The notes beneath the pieces were generated by a model that saw only the letters and a program-made list of their open reading frames with translations, was not told where the DNA came from and ran no database searches. The position numbers and the translations under genes were made by a program. This document shows, in pieces, positions 51,760-60,901 of a DNA stretch of 64,000 nucleotides (position 1 is the stretch's first letter; each line of letters starts with the position of its first letter). This stretch comes from Diaphorobacter ruginosibacter (GTDB lineage: Bacteria > Pseudomonadota > Gammaproteobacteria > Burkholderiales > Burkholderiaceae_C), in the NCBI RefSeq assembly GCF_014395975.1, contig NZ_CP060714.1, positions 2,976,001 to 3,040,000 on the forward strand, written 5' to 3'.

Positions 51760-52704
51760 TCAGGCTTCGGAATTTGCGAAGAAAACCGGATCGAGCGGCG
51801 GCCCCCACAGGTAGAACGAATCCTCGGCAGGGTGGTCCAGACCTTCCCAGTCGGCGGACGCGGGGATGTAGTCCATGGTGGCGGAGAGTTCGCTCCAGCT
51901 CCCCCAGGGATCCTGTGCGTAGTAGAAGTAGTTCGAGCCCAGTACATGCCGCCCCACTCCCCAGCCAGTCGTGTAGCCTGCGGCCTGCAGACGGCTCATG
52001 CCGCTGCCCACGTCCTCGATGGTGGGTACGTCCCAGCTCAGGTGATGCAACGCAGCACCTGGCGCCCTGGCCAGCGCGATCAGGTGATGATCGCCACCAT
52101 GGGGAGCATGCAGGAAGGCCACGCCATCGCCGGAGCGATCCGACAGGCGCAGGCCCAGCGCGCCCACATAGAAAGCCATGCGCGCCGGCACCGACGGTGT
52201 CATCAAGGCCAGGTGCGACAACCTCTGCGGCAGCGCGGGCTTGGCCTTGCTGCGCATCGGCGCGCACCGGGTACCGTCGAGCGGCAGCGCCGGGCTTTGG
52301 TGACGGGCTTCGTCGATGGTCGTCTTGGGCCCCGGCCGCACCTGCACTTCAAGGCCATCGGGATCTCGGTACCAGCGGCCAACGGCATCCGTATCGGCAT
52401 GGGCTCCCGCAGGCGTGGCGATGGGCAGAAAGCCTTGCGCCTCGATATGTACGTAGAGCCGCTCAGCCTCGTCCGCGAAACAATTGAAACTGAGGCGGTC
52501 GAATCGCTTCTTCGCACCTTGACTCAAGCGTCCCCAGACATGCGCATCATTCGCGGCGCGCAGTACCAGGCCCGCGCCTTCGCGGCTTACGCGCAGGCCG
52601 AAGGCGCTGTAGAACTGCTCCGCATCGGCCAGGGAGGGCACGGTCATGTGGAACTCGCCGATCGAATGCACGCCCAGGCGGTCGTACCTGCGTGATGTGG
52701 ACAT
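51760..52704 (-). CDS. Type I extradiol dioxygenase-like VOC protein
   Basis: Two-module VOC protein of 314 residues, the size and layout of BphC-type catechol dioxygenases. In the C-terminal module the iron ligands appear as H164 ('RLSHLALMT'), H221 ('LHHLSWDV') and E272 ('WSELSATMDY'), with a further histidine pair at H206-H207. Spacings match BphC closely enough to predict an active Fe(II) site. It would cleave the catechol made by the adjacent flavin monooxygenase. The ATG at 52704 has GGAGGAAG before it. Confidence 0.88.
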   Translation of the reverse strand: MSTSRRYDRLGVHSIGEFHMTVPSLADAEQFYSAFGLRVSREGAGLVLRAANDAHVWGRLSQGAKKRFDRLSFNCFADEAERLYVHIEAQGFLPIATPAGAHADTDAVGRWYRDPDGLEVQVRPGPKTTIDEARHQSPALPLDGTRCAPMRSKAKPALPQRLSHLALMTPSVPARMAFYVGALGLRLSDRSGDGVAFLHAPHGGDHHLIALARAPGAALHHLSWDVPTIEDVGSGMSRLQAAGYTTGWGVGRHVLGSNYFYYAQDPWGSWSELSATMDYIPASADWEGLDHPAEDSFYLWGPPLDPVFFANSEA

Positions 52705-52742
52705 GATGGCTTCCTCCTGTGAAAACGAAGGGGCGCGCCCCA

Positions 52743-54575
52743 CTACACCAGTTCCACCGAACCGGCACGGGCCACGGCCAAGCTGCCATCCTCATCGCTC
52801 GATACGGACAGGATCGAATCGAAGACGCTTGCAAGCTCGGCCTCGGGGTCGGCGTGCTCCGCGAGCGAGCGGTATGCGACGTATCGGTCCGGGCGCACAA
52901 CGATCACTCCCCTGGCGCTGATCGCCCGGTTCTTCAGCCATGCCATGCGCACGTCGATGTAGTCACTGTCAGCCAGGCCCAGGGTAAAGGCCTTGATGGG
53001 CAAGCCCCTGGCTTGCGCCAGCGTCCTGGCTGCCTCGACCCATGCTCCGCCTTGCTCACCGGCAATCACCAGGAACTGGCCACTTGCGACGAGGCCGCTC
53101 AACGCGACACGCTCGCCCTGCATTTCGACAAAGGCATGCGGCAGAGGATGCCCGGGCCTGGTGCTCGGCTCATAGAGGCGCACGGGGTCCAGCGGTACGT
53201 AAGCGGGGCTGCCGTCGTCGATCACCGCCGTGGAGTGGTAGCGGTAGCCGAACTCCACGTTGTGGTGGTGAAACTCCATGGTCTGGGATGCAATGGCAGC
53301 GTTCAGCGCGTGCTTTTTCTCCGCGGAGCCCGGCAGACTGTCGTCCCACAACGGCATGAGTTCGGCCCAGTTGTCCTCCGCCGACTTGTCGCTTGAGAGG
53401 TTGAGCGCCTGGTCGATCTTGAAGTGATTCATCGCATTGCCAATGGAGCAATCGATATTGGCCTTGTCGACGGGCTTGCGCTCTGCCTCGTAGGTGTCGA
53501 GCAGGCCATCACCCGCCTTGCCCGCTAGTACCAGAGACAGCTTCCAGCACAGGTTGTAGGCGTCGTGCACGGCGGAGTTCAGTCCCAGGCCGCCCGTGGG
53601 CGGGTGGCGGTGGGCCGCATCACCCAGAAAGAAGACACTGTCCTTGCGGAAGTGGTCGGCGAGCACGCCCTCCATCATCCAGGTGGAGATCTTGTGGACC
53701 TTGGCCGAGAGATCCTTCACCCCCAACGTGGCACGCATGCGGGCGAGCACATTTTCGTCCTTCATCGCATCAGGATCGTCGGTCGCATATTTCATGTGGA
53801 AGACCCACTCCTCCGACTTCGTTCCCCAGTGCTCAGGCCCCATGCCCACGAGCACACCGCTGGCCCATGAGCCGCCGAACGAAGGGTTGACAAGCCAGCG
53901 GATCAGGACATCGTCGTCGTGCAGCCAGGGTGACAGATCCGCCGTCATGTGGATCGACACCATCTTGATGATGTCACGCTGGCCCGTCAGGCTGACTCCC
54001 ACGATCGGGCCCACCGTGCGGCCTCCATCGGCTGCCAGCAGGTAGCGGGCACGCACCTGCAAGGTCTCATTGGTGTCCTTGTTCAGGATGGTGGCAACCA
54101 CGCCTTCCGCATCCTGCTTGAGCCCCGTGAGTTCGTGGTGAAAGCGCACGTTGCCGGGATTGAGCTTTTCCGCATGGGCACGCAGCAGCGGCTCCAGTCG
54201 AATCTGCGGCAGATTGCAGGTCCGGCAAGGGCTTGCAGCAATGTAGTCCGGGTCGGTGTAGCCAGCGCCCCAGGCTTCCAAGTGACCCAAGGTACGACCA
54301 TAGGCTTCGTGGTCCCCAGCCATGCCCGCATACCATCCGGTGGCGCGCATGTTCTCGGCTGGCGTGCTGCGCTCGTAGATGGCTTCAGCCACGCCCACTT
54401 CAGTGAAAATCTCCATACTGCGCTGATTCAGTACATGGGCCTTGGGCAGAATCGAGGTGCCCGGAAACGCGCTGACCAGCAGGTGCCTCACACCCAGCGA
54501 CGACAACGTCATCGACGCAGTCAGACCAGCCCCGCCACCGCCTACGATCAAAACGGGAACATTCAGCTCTTTCAT
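52743..54575 (-). CDS. TfdB/PheA-like FAD-dependent aromatic monooxygenase
   Basis: Group A flavoprotein hydroxylase of 610 residues. FAD motifs are GGGGAG (12-17), the DG motif at 183-184 ('LLAADGGRTVG') and the GD motif 'GDAAHRHPPTGGLGLN' (318-333). A C-terminal thioredoxin-like dimerisation domain follows from about 450. The closest named relatives are chlorophenol and phenol hydroxylases and hydroxyphenylpropionate hydroxylase (MhpA). It should add an ortho hydroxyl to a phenolic ring using NAD(P)H. It is the first gene of the run and divergent from a TetR regulator. Confidence 0.93.
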   Translation of the reverse strand: MKELNVPVLIVGGGGAGLTASMTLSSLGVRHLLVSAFPGTSILPKAHVLNQRSMEIFTEVGVAEAIYERSTPAENMRATGWYAGMAGDHEAYGRTLGHLEAWGAGYTDPDYIAASPCRTCNLPQIRLEPLLRAHAEKLNPGNVRFHHELTGLKQDAEGVVATILNKDTNETLQVRARYLLAADGGRTVGPIVGVSLTGQRDIIKMVSIHMTADLSPWLHDDDVLIRWLVNPSFGGSWASGVLVGMGPEHWGTKSEEWVFHMKYATDDPDAMKDENVLARMRATLGVKDLSAKVHKISTWMMEGVLADHFRKDSVFFLGDAAHRHPPTGGLGLNSAVHDAYNLCWKLSLVLAGKAGDGLLDTYEAERKPVDKANIDCSIGNAMNHFKIDQALNLSSDKSAEDNWAELMPLWDDSLPGSAEKKHALNAAIASQTMEFHHHNVEFGYRYHSTAVIDDGSPAYVPLDPVRLYEPSTRPGHPLPHAFVEMQGERVALSGLVASGQFLVIAGEQGGAWVEAARTLAQARGLPIKAFTLGLADSDYIDVRMAWLKNRAISARGVIVVRPDRYVAYRSLAEHADPEAELASVFDSILSVSSDEDGSLAVARAGSVELV

Positions 54576-54746
54576 GTCTCTTCCTTCCTAAGTTGCAATA
54601 GATCTCGTGCGCACGTACCGCCGCGATCAAAGTGCGCCATTTGCCAGCGCCCTCTCCGTGGTGGTACTGCCCATCGGGCTTAACGAGTAAGTGCAACTTT
54701 ATGAATTGCCTGCAATAGAATGAAGATCACTTTCCCGACGTCAAAA

Positions 54747-54759
54747 TGACAAGTCGTCA
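54747..54759. promoter_or_regulatory. Candidate TetR operator TGAC-N5-GTCA
   Basis: The inverted repeat TGAC-AAGTC-GTCA lies in the 216-base gap between the monooxygenase and the TetR gene, 33 bases upstream of the TetR ATG. The size and position suit a TetR dimer site. A related GACGTC lies just beside it. Confidence 0.4.
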
Positions 54760-54791
54760 GCTTGATCTCAAGGGCACAGGAAGAAGACTTC

Positions 54792-55493
54792 ATGAGAGGT
54801 ACATCTGGAGACAAGGCGCCCCCTCTGCCCGACCATCGCGTCGAGGTGGCCGCGCGCAGGCGTGAGACGATGCGCAGCCGGCTGCTCGAAGCCACCTTTG
54901 CGGCCTTCACACAGGAGGGCAAGTCGGCTCCCGACATTGGAGACATCGTCAGCTGCGCCCAGGTTGCACGCGGCACTTTCTATCTGCATTTCCAAACGCT
55001 GGAACAGGCCTTGCAAGCACTGGTGCAGCAGCAGAGCGACGAGATGACGCGCGCGTGCCTGCCCCTTTATGACATGTTGCAGGAGCCTTGCCAGCGATTC
55101 GCCGTGGGCTGCCGCCTGTTCCTCATGCGTGCCACTGCGGACCCCCAATGGGCTTCTTTCATGATTCGTGCGGCACCGCTGGACAACAAGCAGCTGATGG
55201 CCGGGTACATGCGCGAAGACCTCAAGCAAGGCAGAGCGATGGGGCAATTCAACTATGCCGACGACCATGTGGCACTGGATATCGAGCTGAGCACCCTCGT
55301 CGCGGGAATTGGCTCTCTTGGCAAGGGTGTGCCCAACCCCGAGAGTTACATGGACGAATGCATTCGCATGGCACTCAGAGGTCTGGGGTGCGATCCCGAC
55401 CGAAGTGAACAGAGCCTGCTGTTTTCCCGCAAGCATCTTCATGGCTGGACGTGGGTTCGCGAGGGAAAATCGGGCCCTCGCTTCGAGTATTGA
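54792..55493 (+). CDS. TetR-family transcriptional regulator
   Basis: A 233-residue regulator. The helix-turn-helix is in 'DIGDIVSCAQVARGTFYLHF' (about 45-64), preceded by 'RSRLLEATFAAFTQEG'. The ligand domain is not classified. The ATG at 54792 is preceded by AGGAAG at good spacing. It is divergent from the monooxygenase-dioxygenase-FAH-BKACE run, which it probably represses until the pathway substrate is present. Its last 119 bases overlap the convergent PepSY gene. Confidence 0.9.
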   Translation: MRGTSGDKAPPLPDHRVEVAARRRETMRSRLLEATFAAFTQEGKSAPDIGDIVSCAQVARGTFYLHFQTLEQALQALVQQQSDEMTRACLPLYDMLQEPCQRFAVGCRLFLMRATADPQWASFMIRAAPLDNKQLMAGYMREDLKQGRAMGQFNYADDHVALDIELSTLVAGIGSLGKGVPNPESYMDECIRMALRGLGCDPDRSEQSLLFSRKHLHGWTWVREGKSGPRFEY

Positions 55494-56709
55494 GCCCCAG
55501 GCGAGGCCCGCCCCGAGCCCGTCGTCTGCTGCGCCAGACCAGGAGGCCTGCCATGATCATGGTGCAGACCGCCAGCCCGCCCAGCAGCACGATCAGGCGC
55601 CCTCCCCAGCCAAGAGCGCGCCCCGTGTGCAAGGGGTATTGCCAGATCACGAAGCGCTCGCCCTTCGTGCCGTTGTCGTAGCCATAGAGGGCGCGCAAAT
55701 CGCCGGTCTGGTCGTCCAGGTAGATCTGCTCGTAGCGTACGCTGAGGGCGCGCTCCAGCATTCCGGGCTCCTTGAAGGCAATGCGATACACGCCTTGCCT
55801 GGCGAGATGATTGGCATACCAGGGCTGGTAGTGCCGGGTTGCCGGGGCCAGGTGAGCACGAGCACGCATCACTGCTTCATCGATGCCGAAGGCAGGTTGG
55901 CGATTCCCTTCCGCAACAACGGGCAGCGATCGCACCGGATGCGGGTGCACCGTTGAAAACCAGCTGACCAGCGGCTTGAAAACCTCATCGGCCAGATTGA
56001 AGTACACCCCCGATGTGCTCAGCACGACAGCCACCGGCAGGCTCCACAGTCCGACGCAGCGATGCAGGTCGAAGACGGTCCTGGAGGCTGCTGCGCCGCG
56101 TTTGATGCTCCATGCGGGCTTCCATTTGCGCCAGAACCCCTGCCCCGACGACGCCATGCGCGGGAGCGTGAGCCATGCGCCAAGCAGCGAGGACACCAGC
56201 CATACGATGGCGACCGCCCCCGTCAGCCACATGCCCCACTTGCCGGGCAGGTGCAAGGTACGGTGCAGCACGTCGATGAAGGGGATGAAGTGCGCGCGAT
56301 CCAGCCTTATCGCTCCCCATTGGCGCCGGCCAAGAATCTGCCCGGTGGCCGGGTCGACATACAGCCGGTTGAAGTCGACCGCATGGGGCCTGCCCGTGGC
56401 GACATCGATGCGCGGCTCCACCCGCACCTCGTAGGACTCCCCCTCCGGGGCACTCAGCGGCATGAGACTGACGCGCAGGCGTGGCTCCGCCTGCTCGATG
56501 CGCCTGAGCAGCTCGTCCGCGCCCAGGGCGGGCGGTGCATGGGCAGCGGGCTGTTCGTGGGAGATACGCAGCAGGCGTGGGTTGAGCCATGCGTCGATCT
56601 CGTGTCCGAACACCAGAAGGCTGCCGGTGACCGAGATCACCAGCAGGAACAACAGCATGGCAAGGCCGAGATAGCGATGCAGCGCCACCCAGAACTTACG
56701 GCCCGTCAC
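55375..56709 (-). CDS. PepSY-domain membrane protein, possible ferric-siderophore reductase
   Basis: Inner-membrane PepSY-TM protein of 444 residues with four main helices (about 13-35, 160-182, 220-242, 378-398) and PepSY modules between them. Histidines such as H11, H20-type and 'HRTLHLPGKWG' in the helices could bind heme, as in FoxB/PiuB-type reductases. It follows a TonB receptor by four bases and probably reduces or handles the imported ferric siderophore. The last 45 residues lie antisense to the TetR gene and look like an unusual tail. Confidence 0.87.
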   Translation of the reverse strand: MTGRKFWVALHRYLGLAMLLFLLVISVTGSLLVFGHEIDAWLNPRLLRISHEQPAAHAPPALGADELLRRIEQAEPRLRVSLMPLSAPEGESYEVRVEPRIDVATGRPHAVDFNRLYVDPATGQILGRRQWGAIRLDRAHFIPFIDVLHRTLHLPGKWGMWLTGAVAIVWLVSSLLGAWLTLPRMASSGQGFWRKWKPAWSIKRGAAASRTVFDLHRCVGLWSLPVAVVLSTSGVYFNLADEVFKPLVSWFSTVHPHPVRSLPVVAEGNRQPAFGIDEAVMRARAHLAPATRHYQPWYANHLARQGVYRIAFKEPGMLERALSVRYEQIYLDDQTGDLRALYGYDNGTKGERFVIWQYPLHTGRALGWGGRLIVLLGGLAVCTMIMAGLLVWRSRRRARGGPRLGLNTRSEGPIFPREPTSSHEDACGKTAGSVHFGRDRTPDL

Positions 56710-56713
56710 AGGA

Positions 56714-59230
56714 TCACCAGTGGTGTGTGTAGGTGGCCGTCAGGGTCGCGCCGGCTGCGGGCAGGCGGCTGTCGTTCTTGCCGCTGCGCATGAGCTGGCT
56801 GTACAGCGGCAGGTAGTACTTGTTGAACAGGTTCTGGACTCCGACGGTGAGCTGGTTCTTGCTGTCGAACTGGTATCGGCCCACGACATCCACGCTGTAG
56901 TAGCTCTTCACGTCCGCTCGTGCGAACTGGGTCTTGCCGTCGGCGAGGCGATAGTCTCGCGAGCCGAACCAGTTGAACTGGGTGCGCAGGCTCCAGCGCT
57001 CGCTGGGACTGTATTGCACATAGCCGGTGATCTTGAGCGGCGGGATGCGGTAGCCCGTCATGTTCTGGTCGCTGGTCGCACCGGGCGGCGTCTCCCGGCC
57101 CTGCATCCATGTCAGGGTGCCGCCCGTGGCCCATTCGTCGCCATAGTGATCGGCGGTCAGCTCCACGCCGCGAATACGCTCGCGCGTGCGGGTGAGGTGC
57201 AGTCCGTTGTTGAACGACTGCACGGCCCCCAGGTTGGAGCGCGAATGGAACACGGCGAGTGTCGCCAGCGTGTTGCCGAACGTACCGCGCCAGCCAATTT
57301 CGTAGTTGTCGGTCTTGACCGGCTCCAGCTCGGACGAGTTGATGTCGAAGTTGGCTCCGGCGTTGCGCAGCTGCAGGCCTACGTCGGGCAGGTCGAAGCC
57401 CTGGCTGAACGATGTATAGACCTCGTGGTTCTTCACCGGCTTGAACGTCACCCCGGCGTTGTAGAGCACCGCGTCGTAGGACACCTTGCCTCCGGACACG
57501 GTCGCGGGATGGGGCAGGCGTGACTGCGAAAGCGGCTGGAAGTCATCGAGGCTTGCCTGCGACTTCTCGTAGCGCAAACCTCCTTCCGCCGACCATTGAT
57601 CGTTGAATTTGTGCTGGAGCTGCCCGAACGCACCAGCGCTCTTCACGCTCACCCACGGCATGTAGATGCGCTGCCCCGTACGCCGGAACACCAGGCCGCC
57701 ACTGGCGTCGTAGGTGGCCGCGTCGAAGGTGTCCAGCGGCATGTTGCTGCGCTCCTGGATGTAGTCCGCCCCCCAGACGAGCTTGGTGTGCTTGTCTTCG
57801 CCAAACGGCGTGGTGACGGTCAGGCGGCCGCCGAACACCTTGTTGTTCTGCATGACCTGATCGACAAAGTTGCCGCGGTTGGTGTTGCTGCGCGCATCGA
57901 ACGGGGCAAATCGCACGTAGTTGTCACGGCCGTAAACCATGGCGGTCAGCATGCTTCCTGCAAGGTCCTTGTTCTCGTAGCTCGCACTCAGCAACGTGTT
58001 CTCCACCTGGTTCTGCTCTGCCAGGCTCAGGCCCTTGATGGCTCTGGCGGCAACGCTGCCAAGGGCCGCGCGATTGACGGCCGGGTCGTTCGCATAATCT
58101 GTTTTCTGATGGGTGCGAAGATGGCTGGCTGCCAACTGTATGCGCTGGTTGCCGTCGATGCGCAAGCCGAGCTTGCCTCCAAGGCTGTAGGTGTTGGAGT
58201 CGAACAGGTCACCCTGGCTCGCATCCGGAGCGATGCGGTCCCCATGACCGTCGAAGGCGCCGCCGGTGCGGCGTGCCGAGATATCGACCTCGTAGTCGAT
58301 GACCTCGCCCGCACCCGACAGATAGTGCTGTACCTGCGCGCCCAACCCCTCGCTGCTGAGGTGCGAGAGCGACGAATCGAAGCCCACGGTGGTGCGAGCC
58401 ACGGGCTCGCCTCCAACGGGGCGCGTCGTCACGGAAATCACGCCGCCGGTAGCGCCGCTGCCGTAGATGGCGTTGCTGCCCCGCAGTACCTCGACGCGCT
58501 CAATGCGGCTCAACTCGACGTTCACCAGGTTGCGCGACGTGTCCCGGTTGGTGTTGAGCGGGATGCCATCGACCAGCACCAGCACATTGCGCCCCCGCAG
58601 CGTCATGCCGAAGTCGCTGAGATTGCGGCTGGAATCCGAAAGGCCCGGAACGCTCTTGGCCAGCATGGTGCTCAGATTGGGCGAGGTGGCGCGCAGGTCT
58701 TCCAGTTCCTGGCCTTCGATGACCGTGACCTGCCGGGTCGGCTGCATCAGCGAGCTGTCCGAGCGCTGATCCGTGACGATCACCGTGGGCAGCTGGCTTG
58801 CGGGCTCGACCGGTGCGGCAGCCGCCTCGCCAGATGCGGAGGCTGCCGCCGAGGAGGAAGGCTGCGCAGGCGCCGCCTGCTCACGAATCTGAAGGGCCCC
58901 ACCGGGCAGTGCCTGAACCGAAAGCCGGGAGCCTTCCAGCACCTTGCGCACGGCTTGCTCCGCCGTCCACGCGCCTTGGATGGGCTGGGCGCGCAGTCCC
59001 TTGAGCAGAGCAGGATCCGCAACGATGCTGCGCCCCGTTTGCTGGCCGATGCGGGTGAGCGCCTCCGCGAGCGTGCCCCCCGGAATGTCGATGCGCACCG
59101 CCGATGCCTGGGAGGGATCGGCTGCTCGGCTTGCAAGGGGAATGGCAGCACAGGCCACGAGCGCAGCCAACGCAAGGGCGTGCAGCGTGTGTCGTCGGAG
59201 TGGAATGTGCTGGAGGCCGGGAGTAGTCAC
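56714..59230 (-). CDS. TonB-dependent siderophore receptor with STN signalling domain
   Basis: Outer-membrane receptor of 838 residues. After a signal peptide (cut near SRA-ADP) an STN domain ('IPGGTLAEALTRIGQQTGRS', about 45-115) provides surface signalling. A Ser/Ala linker leads to the TonB box region, the plug ('NFG/DFGMTLRGRNVLVLVDG' type, about 170-275) and the barrel ending 'TATYTHHW'. Plug residues resemble IutA-type aerobactin receptors, so a hydroxamate or citrate siderophore is possible. It starts at GTG 59230. The genes just upstream encode FecR and FecI homologues. Confidence 0.92.
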   Translation of the reverse strand: MTTPGLQHIPLRRHTLHALALAALVACAAIPLASRAADPSQASAVRIDIPGGTLAEALTRIGQQTGRSIVADPALLKGLRAQPIQGAWTAEQAVRKVLEGSRLSVQALPGGALQIREQAAPAQPSSSAAASASGEAAAAPVEPASQLPTVIVTDQRSDSSLMQPTRQVTVIEGQELEDLRATSPNLSTMLAKSVPGLSDSSRNLSDFGMTLRGRNVLVLVDGIPLNTNRDTSRNLVNVELSRIERVEVLRGSNAIYGSGATGGVISVTTRPVGGEPVARTTVGFDSSLSHLSSEGLGAQVQHYLSGAGEVIDYEVDISARRTGGAFDGHGDRIAPDASQGDLFDSNTYSLGGKLGLRIDGNQRIQLAASHLRTHQKTDYANDPAVNRAALGSVAARAIKGLSLAEQNQVENTLLSASYENKDLAGSMLTAMVYGRDNYVRFAPFDARSNTNRGNFVDQVMQNNKVFGGRLTVTTPFGEDKHTKLVWGADYIQERSNMPLDTFDAATYDASGGLVFRRTGQRIYMPWVSVKSAGAFGQLQHKFNDQWSAEGGLRYEKSQASLDDFQPLSQSRLPHPATVSGGKVSYDAVLYNAGVTFKPVKNHEVYTSFSQGFDLPDVGLQLRNAGANFDINSSELEPVKTDNYEIGWRGTFGNTLATLAVFHSRSNLGAVQSFNNGLHLTRTRERIRGVELTADHYGDEWATGGTLTWMQGRETPPGATSDQNMTGYRIPPLKITGYVQYSPSERWSLRTQFNWFGSRDYRLADGKTQFARADVKSYYSVDVVGRYQFDSKNQLTVGVQNLFNKYYLPLYSQLMRSGKNDSRLPAAGATLTATYTHHW

Positions 59231-59308
59231 TGGAAGATCCTTTTCGCTCTGTACTATCCGGCTTGTGCGGCGAAACGGAAAAACCCCTCAACTATTTTTC
59301 ATTCGATG

Positions 59309-60283
59309 TCAGCGAGCGCCCGGTCCGTCCAGCGAGATCAGTGGCCCCAGACGGCGAACCCGCACCGGCAGGATCTGGCCAAGCGTGCTCAACATCTCGT
59401 CCACATCCAGCCGGAAGATGCCGAATACCCGCAGTTCCGAGACCGACGGAGCAACCCGGATGAAGCCCGGGAAATAGGCCTGAAGTGCCTGGACGACCTC
59501 CCCCAGCGGCCAGTCATCGACCGCCAGCATGCCTTGCTGCCAGGAGGCGCGATGCAAGGGATTGCCGCGCATCGGTTCGGTCCTCTGCGCACTGAAGTTC
59601 ACCCCTTCGCCGGCATTCAGGAGCACCTGCCGGTACTCACGCGGCTGCAGGACAACGGGACGATCCATGGCCACCATTTCGGTGCGATCCGCGCGAACGC
59701 GGCTCATCATGCGCCCCGACTCCAGCAGCGCGAAGCCATCCCTGGTGCGGATCCTGAGCGGTTCCGCCCCCGCATGCGAACGAGCCACGATCAATCCGCC
59801 TGCGCGATGCAGCAGCTCCGGCGCGCCGGATGCGTCGCTCACATCCACGGCCGAACGTGCATCCAGCAACACCGTCGAGCCGTCGGCCAGCGTGAACTCG
59901 CGCCGCTCGCCCGTGCCGGTGTACAGGTCGGCCATGATCTGGCCGATGGGCATCAGCCGGTCGGTGGCCACGGCCGCTGCCACACTCACTCCGCCCAGCG
60001 CCAGGGCGCCTTGCAGCACGCGGCGCCTGCGCGTACGAAACAGTGCCTGCATGGCGGCCTGCACATGCACTCCATCGGCGTGCGCCTGCAGATGACGCAC
60101 CGTTGTGAGCGGGCTGGCCAGCGCGGAGTTCACCCGGGACCAGGCTGCCAGGTGCGCGGGATCCCCGCCCAGCCAGTGCTCGAAGGCCTGCCGATCTGCA
60201 TCGCTGAGTGTCTCGGCTTCATGGCGAACCAGCCAGTCCACAGCAGCATGCATCACCTGCGGGTCTGCCGACGCTCTCGTCAT
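59309..60283 (-). CDS. FecR-type anti-sigma/sigma regulator
   Basis: Cytoplasmic-membrane signal transducer of 324 residues. The N-terminal DUF4880 region ('AAVDWLVRHEAETLSDADRQ') binds the sigma factor. A membrane helix follows near 90-110 ('GALALGGVSVAAAVA') and then the periplasmic FecR domain ('GTGERREFTLADGSTVLLDA') that contacts the receptor STN domain. The ATG at 60283 overlaps the sigma-factor stop. It relays receptor occupancy to the adjacent FecI homologue. Confidence 0.92.
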   Translation of the reverse strand: MTRASADPQVMHAAVDWLVRHEAETLSDADRQAFEHWLGGDPAHLAAWSRVNSALASPLTTVRHLQAHADGVHVQAAMQALFRTRRRRVLQGALALGGVSVAAAVATDRLMPIGQIMADLYTGTGERREFTLADGSTVLLDARSAVDVSDASGAPELLHRAGGLIVARSHAGAEPLRIRTRDGFALLESGRMMSRVRADRTEMVAMDRPVVLQPREYRQVLLNAGEGVNFSAQRTEPMRGNPLHRASWQQGMLAVDDWPLGEVVQALQAYFPGFIRVAPSVSELRVFGIFRLDVDEMLSTLGQILPVRVRRLGPLISLDGPGAR

Positions 60284-60780
60284 GGTGCGCACCTCACACA
60301 TTGCAGCAAGGCGCGTTTCATATGGCGTTCCACGGTAGCAAGCGAAATGCCCATGTGTTCGGCAATCTGCGGGTAGGTCATGCCGTCGAGTCGCGACAGC
60401 AGGAATGCGGTCTTGACCTGCTGCGGCAATGCGGCCAGGGCTCGGTCGATCTGGCAGATGGCCTCCACCAGCATCGAATGCTCTTCCGGCGAAAGGGCCA
60501 CGGCTTCGGGCATGTGGCGCAGCGTGTCCTCGTAGGCCCGCTCGAGGTCCTGGCGTTGCCAGAGCTTGATCAGAATGCGCTTGGCGATCGTCGTGAGAAA
60601 CGCGCGCGGCTCCCGAATCTCCGATCGGCCGCCATCCTCCGCCAACTGCAGGAAGGTCTCCGAGGCCACGTCCTCCGCATCGCTGTGACTGGATACGTGC
60701 CGCGTCAGGCGGCTGCGCAGCCATGCATGGTGCTGGCGAAAGATGTCATCCGCTTCGGCTTGGAACTGAATCGATGGCAT
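60280..60780 (-). CDS. FecI-type ECF sigma factor
   Basis: ECF sigma-70 of 166 residues with region 2 ('SHSDAEDVASETFLQLAE') and region 4 ('MTYPQIAEHMGISLATVERH'). The pair FecI-FecR upstream of an STN-bearing receptor is the standard iron-starvation surface-signalling unit. It would direct transcription of the receptor and PepSY genes. A Fur-like box lies 45-63 bases upstream of its start. Confidence 0.92.
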   Translation of the reverse strand: MPSIQFQAEADDIFRQHHAWLRSRLTRHVSSHSDAEDVASETFLQLAEDGGRSEIREPRAFLTTIAKRILIKLWQRQDLERAYEDTLRHMPEAVALSPEEHSMLVEAICQIDRALAALPQQVKTAFLLSRLDGMTYPQIAEHMGISLATVERHMKRALLQCVRCAP

Positions 60781-60824
60781 GGCGCGTCAGTGTGGAAGTT
60801 CTATAAACGGCGCCTATCATAATT

Positions 60825-60843
60825 GATAATGATTCTTGTTAGT
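60825..60843 (-). promoter_or_regulatory. Fur-box-like sequence upstream of the fecI homologue
   Basis: On the minus strand the 19 bases end in AATCATTATC, identical to the right half of the Fur consensus GATAATGATAATCATTATC; overall 14 of 19 bases match. TATGAT, a plausible -10, overlaps just downstream. Iron repression of the whole signalling unit is predicted. Confidence 0.6.
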
Positions 60844-60901
60844 TTTTATAACACCCCTGGAGGCGCGTTGTGCAGCAGCGGGGGCATGTGGCGTTCCGGC
60901 C

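Noticed and set aside
57596..60376. A 926-codon open frame on the plus strand
   Set aside because: It lies antisense to the TonB receptor and FecR genes, both clearly real, and has no recognisable domain.
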